NCBI GenBank assembly: GCA_900540385.1
Contig: UQFY01000025.1
Span: 1 to 19,170, forward strand
Source: an uncultured Mollicutes bacterium
GTDB lineage: Bacteria; Bacillota_I; Bacilli_A; RFN20; CAG-826
Length of the DNA: 19,170 nucleotides
Direction: 5' to 3'
The stretch's first letter is position 1. Each line of letters begins with the position of its first letter. Below, piece by piece: positions 13,298-19,170 of this stretch. The notes under the pieces were generated by a model. The model made no database searches and was not told the origin of the DNA. It saw only the letters and a program-made list of their open reading frames with translations. The translations under genes were made by a program, and so were the position numbers.

Positions 13298-13424
13298 CTT
13301 CCCTCCTTTTTATGTAATTTCAAAAGGAGAAGGATATATACTAGCGGCAAACACTACTGAGTTAAAAAAGCTTGTTCAACACCATTCTTTTTAAATGTCC
13401 CCAAAGCTTTTATCCAAAGGGTTT
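13298..13424. other. intergenic stretch with an 8-bp hairpin
   Basis: CTCCTTTT (13303-13310) pairs with AAAAGGAG (13322-13329), a hairpin that would hide a ribosome-site-like AAAAGGAG. No start codon follows in a useful position (a TAG comes soon after), so no gene is supported. A long weak inverted repeat AAAAGCTT near 13370-13410 might end the Fic transcript. Confidence 0.25.
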
Positions 13425-14321
13425 TCATTTATATGGAATATAAAAGTAATCTAAATATGTCTTGACCTTCTCTTGGCCATCCAAACAAGTATCAATAAGC
13501 CATCCTCGTTCTTGGTTCCACTTCTTAAGGCCTTGATAATAGAACATTTTTTTATTATCAAAAATAATGAAAGGCACGACATTATTAGCTAAGCATTCTT
13601 TTAATGCTATTAATCGTCCAACTCTACCATTTCCATCTTGGAAGGGGTGTATTCTTTCAAATTTAACATGAAACTCCACTATTTCCTCAAATGAATGGCT
13701 TTCTTTTTGATTATAATCATCAAGAAGTTTTTTCATTTCAAATGGGGCCAATCTCGGTTGGGTAGTCTCTAAACCTCCAACTTCATTTGCAACTTTTTTA
13801 TAATCTCCAACAGCAAAATAAGGAAGCCTTGAATCGTTTGTATTCGATTTTAGTATTTTATGCAATTTCTTAATAAACGTCTCACTCAACTTGTAGTTAG
13901 CGAAATCAATCACGTGGTCAATCGCCGTAAAGTGGTTAATTGTTTCAATAATATCGTCTACTTTTTTACTAGTGTTTTTATCGACCCAAATGGTTCTGGT
14001 TTCAAAAATATATCTCGTTTCATCATGAGTGAGTTCGTTTCCCTCGATATGATTCGAGTTATATGTAAGATCGACCATTAGCTTATGATAAATGCCTCCT
14101 TTGATCTGATTGTTTTTCTCAAAGCGAAGTCTTTCTAATAGATAATTTTTATTTTCCTTCCCATTACTTCTAATAGGTTTTTTAGCATCTTCAGGAATCA
14201 TCCAAGTTTTTCCAACCAAAACTGCGTCTTTTACTCTGCCTAAGGCACAGTAATTTCGGACACTTCTTTCCGATATATTCCATTTAATTGATGCTTCTTT
14301 GATACCTATGAATTTATTCAT
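13425..14321 (-). CDS. Fic-domain protein with N-terminal helix-turn-helix and inhibitory motif
   Basis: Fic enzymes usually transfer AMP from ATP to a hydroxyl of a target protein. The 298-residue protein opens with a MerR/excisionase-like HTH (about 1-45, ASIKWNISERSVRNYCALGR). Next is the inhibitory helix motif SNHIEG (residues 89-94, pattern S/T-x-x-x-E-G/N), which blocks the active site in cis in class II Fic proteins. The catalytic loop HPFQDGNGRVGR (225-236) fits HxFx(D/E)GNGRxxR in every position, with catalytic His225. ATG 14321 is preferred. It lies 6 bases after a TATAAT box and there is no ribosome site; the alternative ATG 14336 lies upstream of that box. The HTH suggests it also binds DNA, perhaps its own promoter. 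It may modify a host-cell protein as a toxin-like or regulatory enzyme. Confidence 0.88.
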   Translation of the reverse strand: MNKFIGIKEASIKWNISERSVRNYCALGRVKDAVLVGKTWMIPEDAKKPIRSNGKENKNYLLERLRFEKNNQIKGGIYHKLMVDLTYNSNHIEGNELTHDETRYIFETRTIWVDKNTSKKVDDIIETINHFTAIDHVIDFANYKLSETFIKKLHKILKSNTNDSRLPYFAVGDYKKVANEVGGLETTQPRLAPFEMKKLLDDYNQKESHSFEEIVEFHVKFERIHPFQDGNGRVGRLIALKECLANNVVPFIIFDNKKMFYYQGLKKWNQERGWLIDTCLDGQEKVKTYLDYFYIPYK

Positions 14322-14327
14322 AACTTT

Positions 14328-14386
14328 ATTATACATTTATCGGCAAAAAACGCATTAGTTTATAATGTTTTTGATTTTTTGCCGAT
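14328..14386 (-). promoter_or_regulatory. Fic promoter region with a 12-bp inverted repeat
   Basis: On the minus strand TATAAT (14333-14328) ends 6 bases before ATG 14321. Upstream, ATCGGCAAAAAA (14339-14350) and TTTTTTGCCGAT (14375-14386) form a perfect 12-bp inverted repeat spaced by 24 bases, a candidate operator for the HTH of the Fic protein. No good -35 box is seen. Confidence 0.5.
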
Positions 14387-14504
14387 TAATTTCAAGAACA
14401 ATTCGTCCTTATTGCTATGCGTTCTTTGATTTTTGGAAATATCTAAAACCAACAGGGAAAATCCGTTTTTTTGTAGATTTGGGCATATCTTGTGTTCCGT
14501 AAAA

Positions 14505-14533
14505 CACGAAAAAAGCGTCCATAACGGACGCTT
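14505..14533 (-). terminator. terminator of fucI
   Basis: AAGCGTCC / GGACGCTT (14513-14520 and 14526-14533) with a 5-base loop; on the minus strand it runs into a T tract. It lies 19 bases after the fucI stop. Confidence 0.85.
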
Positions 14534-14551
14534 ATTCTTCTTTTTGTTTCT

Positions 14552-16360
14552 TTATTTTCGAATGTTTTTATAAAGAGGACCGTAGGTTTCGCAAGCACGA
14601 TAATCTGCGCCTTCTTTATCCATTCCAAACGCATTCCAGGCAGCTGGACGATAGATATCTTCTTCTGGAACGTTATGCATGCAAACAGGGATTCTTAACA
14701 TCGAGCATAAAGTGATGAGATCCGCTCCAATATGTCCATAGCAAATGGCGCCATGGTTCGCTCCCCAGGCATTCATAACATCATATGCCGTAGAGAAGAC
14801 GCCTTTTCCCGTACAACGTGGGGCAAACCAAGTGCAAGGCCAAGTATAGTCGGTACGTTTCCATAAAATATCACTTACGGCATCTGGAAGACGAACGGTC
14901 CAACCTTCGCAAATTTGAAGCACTGGTCCCAATCCTTTAATCAAATTTAAACGAATCATCGTTGCTGGCATTTCAGCGCGCGTAAGATAACGAGAAGAGA
15001 AACCTCCTCCACGGAAATATCCTAAATCCGCATATGGCCAGGTTGTAGCGTCCATCGTTTTTTGAATGTCTTCTTCCGTTACATCCCACCATTGCTTCAT
15101 TAAACGCGCCCCTTCTTTGTTTGTCATTTCTCCAGCTGCATCTAGGCATTGAGCACCGGAATTGATCAAATGAAGGAAGCCATCAGCTTCTTTAGCGTGT
15201 CCGATTAAATCGTATCCTGTAACACGTTTAACAGAAGAAGCAGACCAATAGGTTCTAACGTCCGCAAAAATAGAGGCTCTTCCGGTAAGAAGTTTTTCAA
15301 AGAGCATGCTTGTAGCGTTTAAAGTATCGTTTTCAGTTCCTAAAACATAAGTTTCTCTCGGACCATTCCAGTCGAAAGAAGTGTTTAAAATGGATTCTGG
15401 GAAATCGCAGTTTGGATAATAATCCGTCCATTGTCTTTGCCCTTGGAAGCCACCCACAATGGCGTTATGTCCATTGCTTTCTTCTTCGTTTCCTTCTGGA
15501 AGATTTGGATTTCCGTTAAACAAGTCTTTGATGATAAGACACATCTTGACGGTGAATTCCCAATCTTTTTCTTTTTGCTCTTTGCTCTTTTGAAGCTCAG
15601 CTGGATTTTTATCAAAGCCTTCATGGCAATTCTTTTTCACCCAGGCTAAGGCTTTTTCGTATTCTTTGTGGTCATAAATGCCTTCGTTCATGCGACGGAT
15701 GATTTCCACTTCATCAACGGATTCGACGCGCATGCCTAAGTAATCTTCAAAGAAAGAATGGTCGATAATCGAACCACCAATACCCATCGTCACTGAGCCA
15801 ATTTGAAGGTAGCTCTTATTGCGCATGGTTTTTGCTGCAACAGCTGCTCTCATGAAACGAAGGATCTTTTCTTTGACGTCTTCCGGTATTGAATTGTCAT
15901 CTTTTTCTTGAACTTCATGGCCGTAAATGCCAAAAGCAGGTAAGCCTTTTTGAGCGTGTGTGGCTAAAACGCTTGCTAAATAAACAGCACCTGGACGTTC
16001 TGTTCCGTTAAATCCCCAAACAGCCTTGATTGTTAGAGGGTTCATGTCCATTGTTTCAGCGCCATAGCACCAGCAAGGAGTCACGGTTAAAGTGATTTCC
16101 ACGCCTTCCTTACGGAATTCTTCCTCACAAGAGGCAGCTTCTCTTACTCCACCAATGGTTTCTTTTGCAATAACGACTCTGGCTTTTTCGCCATCGCTGT
16201 AGCGAATATTTTCTTCAATAAGCGCTTTTGCGGCTCTTGCCATCGCCATGGTTTGTTCTTCTAAGGACTCTCTTACTTTGAGTTTTCCTCTTCTTCCATC
16301 AATGGTTGGGCGAATTCCAATGACAGGATAGGATCCGACTAGTCTAGATTTAAATTCCAT
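14552..16360 (-). CDS. fucI: L-fucose isomerase
   Basis: FucI converts L-fucose to L-fuculose (and D-arabinose to D-ribulose) in the cytoplasm with Mn2+, the first step of fucose breakdown. The 602-residue protein follows the E. coli enzyme throughout: VGSYPVIGIRPTIDGRRG at the start, AIVGGFQGQRQWTDYYPN, FADVRTYWSASSVKRVTGYD, FRGGGFSSRYLTRAEMP, RLTGKG-like RCTGKGVFSTAY and RACETYGPLYK at the end. The metal ligands E337, D361 and H528 of E. coli correspond to E343 (GTEND), D367 (FADV) and H536 (ANHG). ATG 16360 is chosen because AAGGAG is 7 bases upstream; a GTG just before it is not needed. It stands alone between two terminators. Fuculokinase, aldolase and transporter are not in the window. 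It suggests access to host or dietary fucose. Confidence 0.95.
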   Translation of the reverse strand: MEFKSRLVGSYPVIGIRPTIDGRRGKLKVRESLEEQTMAMARAAKALIEENIRYSDGEKARVVIAKETIGGVREAASCEEEFRKEGVEITLTVTPCWCYGAETMDMNPLTIKAVWGFNGTERPGAVYLASVLATHAQKGLPAFGIYGHEVQEKDDNSIPEDVKEKILRFMRAAVAAKTMRNKSYLQIGSVTMGIGGSIIDHSFFEDYLGMRVESVDEVEIIRRMNEGIYDHKEYEKALAWVKKNCHEGFDKNPAELQKSKEQKEKDWEFTVKMCLIIKDLFNGNPNLPEGNEEESNGHNAIVGGFQGQRQWTDYYPNCDFPESILNTSFDWNGPRETYVLGTENDTLNATSMLFEKLLTGRASIFADVRTYWSASSVKRVTGYDLIGHAKEADGFLHLINSGAQCLDAAGEMTNKEGARLMKQWWDVTEEDIQKTMDATTWPYADLGYFRGGGFSSRYLTRAEMPATMIRLNLIKGLGPVLQICEGWTVRLPDAVSDILWKRTDYTWPCTWFAPRCTGKGVFSTAYDVMNAWGANHGAICYGHIGADLITLCSMLRIPVCMHNVPEEDIYRPAAWNAFGMDKEGADYRACETYGPLYKNIRK

Positions 16361-16399
16361 CACTTTTCTCCTTTTAAGGTATGTGTTGTTTGTAAGAAA

Positions 16400-16440
16400 A
16401 GTATATCAAGGTTTCTTTTGCTTTATTGTTTCATTTTCAA
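16400..16440 (-). promoter_or_regulatory. fucI promoter with GAAA-rich candidate operator
   Basis: On the minus strand an extended -10 TG-A-TATACT (16408-16400) lies about 40 bases before the ATG. Upstream are spaced GAAA/AAAG units (GAAAATGAAAC, AAAGCAAAAGAAACC) that resemble binding sites of DeoR-type sugar regulators. No clear -35 box is seen, as expected for an activated or extended -10 promoter. The operator is a guess. Confidence 0.4.
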
Positions 16441-16482
16441 AAAAAGCAAAAAATAGGAATGTTTTGCAAAAAAATCATAATG

Positions 16483-16504
16483 AAAAGAGGCTCTAGTGAG
16501 CCTC
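16483..16504 (-). terminator. terminator of the long lipoprotein gene
   Basis: GAGGCTC (16487-16493) and GAGCCTC (16498-16504) form a 7-bp stem with a 4-base loop; on the minus strand it continues into TTTT. It lies 17 bases after the stop at 16522. Confidence 0.8.
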
Positions 16505-16521
16505 CTATAAGCTTAGTTGTC

Positions 16522-17343
16522 TTATTTCGTAACGGGGGTAATCAAGCTAACATGCAGGAAATCATCAAGAGTGTCTCCAATGGTTAGGCGGATATTGTCC
16601 TCACTCTTTTCGAAGACCTTATTATCCTTGCTGACATAACCTAAAGTCTTAATGTATTCCTTATAAGATTGAATATAGCCTTTATCATCGGTTACAGTTG
16701 CTGAAATAAAGACTTCAGAGGCTGCGCCTTCTTCTCCATTCCAGTAACCATCAAAGACCTGATTTCTTTCAAATTTAGGTTCTAGGAATGGAACTTTGTT
16801 GGCGATATCTTCCTGGAAAGCGGCAACGAGTTCGCTATAAATGCTATCGTTGACGTAATTCTTCCAGGTTTTATTTCCTGAAGTAAGTGCCATATCGAAA
16901 TTGGTCTTTAAGGTAAGAGGCAAAGATGTTTCTTGATAGGTAAATTGAATCGTTTCATTGCCAGTAAAGCCATCTCCACCATAAACATAATATAAAGAGG
17001 ATAATTTCTCGTTTTCGACTGTCATTTTTAAGGAAGCGGGATCAATCGTTTCTGGATATTGAATAAAGCCAAGGGACTCCCCTATGTTGATAATGTCTGA
17101 GGTGGTCGTTAAAACGTTATCTTTTAAAGAAAGAATCTCACTAGAAATAGAGAAATTGATGTTTTCTTCTAAAGAACGATCGTTTTGACCAAGGCATTTC
17201 GCATTGTATTGATAATCGTAATTGAAAGAGTATGTCTTTCCATCTACGAAATAGTAGGCCTTGCCCATTAAAAGGTCGCCAACTTTCTCACCATCATATT
17301 GGTGTGTTTCATTCAAGAAGAAATTCTCTCCTTTCGTAAGCAC
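16522..17343 (-). pseudogene. second half of the two-repeat lipoprotein, after an in-frame TGA
   Basis: The 273 codons continue in the same frame as the lipoprotein at 17344-18732, separated from it by a single TGA. There is no ribosome site and no signal peptide at the first GTG (VLTKGENFFLNETHQ), so independent translation is unlikely. The content repeats the domain of the first half: the run up to the stop and onward (YLNQVKEGKYVATASLSG, then FVDGKTYSFNYDYQYN) parallels MKKGNFTLTYRFADA ... EIIDGKINLKGQTF near the start of the first half. Trp in this half is encoded by TGG, so TGA is not recoded. Either a nonsense mutation, an assembly error or rare read-through explains it. Confidence 0.65.
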
Positions 17344-18732
17344 TCATATTTCCGAAGAAGCAAGGCCAGAAAGAGAGGCGGTTGCAACATATTTGCCTTC
17401 CTTCACTTGATTCAAATAGTTTTTAATCTTTGCATCATCTTCAGAAGGTGTTTTCTTATTGTTTTCACTAATTATATTTGCTGTGGCTAAAACTTGCGTA
17501 TCAATACGATAGTAGAAGAAATCTCCCGTGCTCACATCTTGCATGATGCCCGTATAGAAATGAAGATAATCAATTTTGCCATCCGTAACGCTTGCTTGGA
17601 TTTTTAAGCATTTAAAACGAGAGAAGACTGCGGATTGAGTAACGGAATAGGCGAGTTTTTGAGCATCTGATCCAAGATAAAGGTAATAGTTATCTTCTGC
17701 GTTTATCTTAGCAAATTGATTTAATTCAAAGCCCTCTTTACCGACCAAAGCAAAATCCGAATATTTCTTTGTCGTATTTTGAGAAACAACTTCGTTATGG
17801 CCATCAACCCCAATAATCTTTAAAGAATCCCCTTCTCCTTTTTTATAAGTGGTGACATAAGAAACATCGTCAGAATTAATTGTTTCCACTCTTAAATAAG
17901 AATCATAGATATCAAAATTGATCGAACTTTCAGGGAAATAACGTTGGGCGGCATAGTCAAAATAATTCACCGAGGAAGAGAAAGAGACATTCCCAAAGAT
18001 ATTATCTCCCTTGCCTTCAAGGGTTTCAGTCGGCTTCTTCCAAGAAGAAAGGAAGGAATCCATCGCATCGATTTTGCTTGTTCCGACGTTTTCGATTTTT
18101 ACCTTTCCGCCTTGAGGAGTTTGATAAATACCGCTTTGTTTTTGTTGAAGTTCGAAGGTCAAAACATTATTTTCCTTATAAAAAACAGCACGTTCGAGAC
18201 CATCGCTAAAATCAAGCTGAGCGGATAAGGCTTTCACGACGTTTTCGTTATACGTAACAATCTCGTTTCCTTGAGCAACAAATGGAATATTTGAGAAATC
18301 AAAAGAAGAAAGACGGTTCATATAGGAAAGAGAAGTAAGACCTTGAGCGGTTTGCTCTTCATTAAAAGTCTGTCCTTTTAAATTGATTTTTCCGTCAATA
18401 ATTTCGTAATCGTAGGCAATCTTTGTATCACTTATAGCACTCAAAAGAACGGATCCATTATTCAAATAACCGGTATAGAAATAATTCGGAGTGACAATAT
18501 CCGTAAGATCTGCATCCGCAAAACGATAGGTCAATGTAAAATTGCCTTTTTTCATTTCGTTTAACGTTTGAAGAACCTCTTCCTTCAACAAAGAAACAAC
18601 ATCAGCCGAAGAAGTCACGGAATTCGATGAACTTGGAAGGGAATCCTCGCTAGAAGAATCGTTCTTCTTTTCTTGGCACGAAAACAATAATGCTGGTGCA
18701 AGCAATAGGATAAGACATTTCTTTGGTTTCAT
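17344..18732 (-). CDS. large lipoprotein, truncated by a TGA
   Basis: The 462-residue protein starts MKPKKCLILLLAPALLFSC, a lipoprotein signal with lipobox LLFSC and Cys19. ATG 18732 is supported by AAGGAGG seven bases upstream; the frame extends further back without a signal. A Ser-rich linker follows (about 20-45, SSSEDSLPSSSNSVTSS), typical of surface lipoproteins that hold a domain away from the membrane. The rest is predicted beta-rich with many Tyr, Phe and Asp (for example YYLYLGSDAQKLAYSV). It ends with one full repeat and the start of a second, cut by TGA at 17344; the remainder lies at 16522-17343. The intact ancestor would have had about 736 residues. No family is recognised; a sensing or ligand-binding role is only a guess. 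It is divergent from a putative sensor kinase. Confidence 0.75.
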   Translation of the reverse strand: MKPKKCLILLLAPALLFSCQEKKNDSSSEDSLPSSSNSVTSSADVVSLLKEEVLQTLNEMKKGNFTLTYRFADADLTDIVTPNYFYTGYLNNGSVLLSAISDTKIAYDYEIIDGKINLKGQTFNEEQTAQGLTSLSYMNRLSSFDFSNIPFVAQGNEIVTYNENVVKALSAQLDFSDGLERAVFYKENNVLTFELQQKQSGIYQTPQGGKVKIENVGTSKIDAMDSFLSSWKKPTETLEGKGDNIFGNVSFSSSVNYFDYAAQRYFPESSINFDIYDSYLRVETINSDDVSYVTTYKKGEGDSLKIIGVDGHNEVVSQNTTKKYSDFALVGKEGFELNQFAKINAEDNYYLYLGSDAQKLAYSVTQSAVFSRFKCLKIQASVTDGKIDYLHFYTGIMQDVSTGDFFYYRIDTQVLATANIISENNKKTPSEDDAKIKNYLNQVKEGKYVATASLSGLASSEI

Positions 18733-18760
18733 GGTTTTCCTCCTTAATGTAAGCCGGGTT

Positions 18761-18789
18761 ATTTTAACGGCAAACATCATACATGAAAA
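18761..18789 (-). promoter_or_regulatory. promoter of the large lipoprotein
   Basis: On the minus strand TTTTCA (18789-18784) and TAAAAT (18766-18761) are 17 bases apart, some 28 bases before the start codon and its AAGGAGG. It is back to back with the -10 box of the kinase gene. Confidence 0.4.
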
Positions 18790-18800
18790 GAGAAATACTT

Positions 18801-18806
18801 TATAAT
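18801..18806 (+). promoter_or_regulatory. -10 box of the putative kinase gene
   Basis: A perfect TATAAT ends 4 to 7 bases before the tandem ATGs at 18811 and 18814. No ribosome site intervenes, so the mRNA would be almost leaderless. No good -35 box is seen. Confidence 0.45.
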
Positions 18807-18810
18807 GAGA

Positions 18811-19170
18811 ATGATGGATAGCATTAAACGTCTTAGAAGAAAAATCGTCGGTGTCACAATAACCTCCCTTTCTGGGGTTCTTATTATCATGACCGCTTCC
18901 GTTAACGCATATAGTTTTGCCCGAACTACCAAAGAAGCCGATAACGCCCTTAATATCATCGCCAATAATCGTGGTATATACCCCGAAAAAGACTTTTTTG
19001 ATTCAGAGGAAAGCACAAAACCCGTCGAGCTTTCTCATGGAATAGGATATTGTACCTATTATTTTAAAAACAATTCGCCTGAGGAAGTGGTTTATCAAAT
19101 TCCTTTTTTATCGAGAATAAAAATCCGCGTCTTCAAGGCGCGGTTTTTCGATCTGGCCTATAAGGCCGGT
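18811..19170 (+). CDS. N-terminus of a putative membrane sensor histidine kinase (partial)
   Basis: The frame is open from the ATGs at 18805, 18811 and 18814 to the end of the window. It begins MMDSIKRLRRKIVGVTITSL, then SGVLIIMTASVNAYSF, a basic start and one membrane helix (about residues 12-33). An extracytoplasmic segment ARTTKEADNALNIIANNRGI resembles the start of two-component sensor kinases of Firmicutes (RRKI ... T..AD..L..IA.N.G..P). No kinase motif is reached, so the call rests on this pattern alone. The last part (SRIKIRVFKARFFDLAYKAG) overlaps two GC-rich hairpins and reads unlike a sensor domain, so the gene may be interrupted near 19110. The divergent lipoprotein could belong to the same signalling unit. 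Confidence 0.55.
   Translation, partial: MMDSIKRLRRKIVGVTITSLSGVLIIMTASVNAYSFARTTKEADNALNIIANNRGIYPEKDFFDSEESTKPVELSHGIGYCTYYFKNNSPEEVVYQIPFLSRIKIRVFKARFFDLAYKAG
19119..19169 (+). repeat. two adjacent GC-rich hairpins
   Basis: CCGCGTCTT / AAGGCGCGG (19125-19143), flanked by an A run and a T run, is followed by CTGGCCT / AGGCCGG (19153-19169). They stand out in AT-rich DNA and overlap the open kinase frame. They may be a terminator-like end of a mobile element, or palindromic repeats. Confidence 0.45.

Noticed and set aside
17344..17346. TGA as a sense codon (Trp, as in mycoplasmas)
   Set aside because: Trp codons in this lipoprotein and in other native genes are TGG, and several genes here end properly with TGA, for example Fic and the recombinase.
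18777..19016. 79-codon minus-strand frame before the large lipoprotein
   Set aside because: The plus strand here codes for a signal-anchor and sensor-like segment; the minus frame shows no such features and overlaps both promoters.

Overview
The window looks like an accessory region in a low-GC Gram-positive bacterium, probably a host-associated Bacilli/Erysipelotrichia-type or other Mollicutes-neighbouring lineage. The evidence is strong AGGAGG-type ribosome sites, many lipoproteins with LLFSC or LASC lipoboxes, AT-rich intergenic DNA and rho-independent terminators. TGG is used for Trp in native genes, so the standard code applies. The lineage is an inference from style, not from a marker gene.

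Layout. 1-237: promoter and tRNA-Ser(GGA). 239-1371: a small 3' coding remnant, a terminator, then a frameshifted and C-terminally truncated HpaII-type cytosine-5 methyltransferase. 1372-3352: a complete ISAs1-like element with 17-bp inverted ends, a 9-bp target duplication, an accessory ORF and the transposase. 3418-4029: a lipoprotein. 4038-4124: a terminator and the 3' part of a tRNA-Leu(TAG), the scar expected where an integrative element entered a tRNA gene. 4172-5117: a headless DUF2075-type helicase remnant. 5231-7192: an operon of a small lipoprotein and a papain-like (C39-like) secreted cysteine peptidase. 7314-8298: an IS1595-family element with perfect 26-bp ends. 8299-8586: the C-terminal end of an HpaII-family restriction endonuclease, on the same strand as the methyltransferase remnant.

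8591-13297: a compositionally distinct unit. It holds a winged-helix protein, an unknown protein and a large serine recombinase (three visibly GC-richer genes), then an AT-rich AAA/DUF4143 ATPase. The ATPase sits between two copies of the recombinase 3' end and its terminator. Candidate operators lie before the winged-helix gene, before the unknown gene and around the ATPase promoter.

13425-14321: a Fic AMP-transferase-type protein with an N-terminal HTH and its own inhibitory motif. 14552-16360: L-fucose isomerase. 16522-18732: one long two-repeat lipoprotein gene cut by an in-frame TGA. 18811 to the end: the N-terminus of a putative sensor kinase, running into two GC-rich hairpins.

Taken together, a former restriction-modification locus has been taken apart by insertions and has collected further mobile genes and an immune- or toxin-like gene set (serine recombinase, DUF4143 ATPase, Fic). 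To the right, fucI and the lipoproteins look like ordinary chromosomal genes. The most novel signals are regulatory: several genes appear to start directly at the transcription start point, and paired repeats surround their promoters. The 389 bases between 13036 and 13424 hold no intact gene, only the decayed recombinase tail, a terminator, a possible attachment repeat and a small hairpin.
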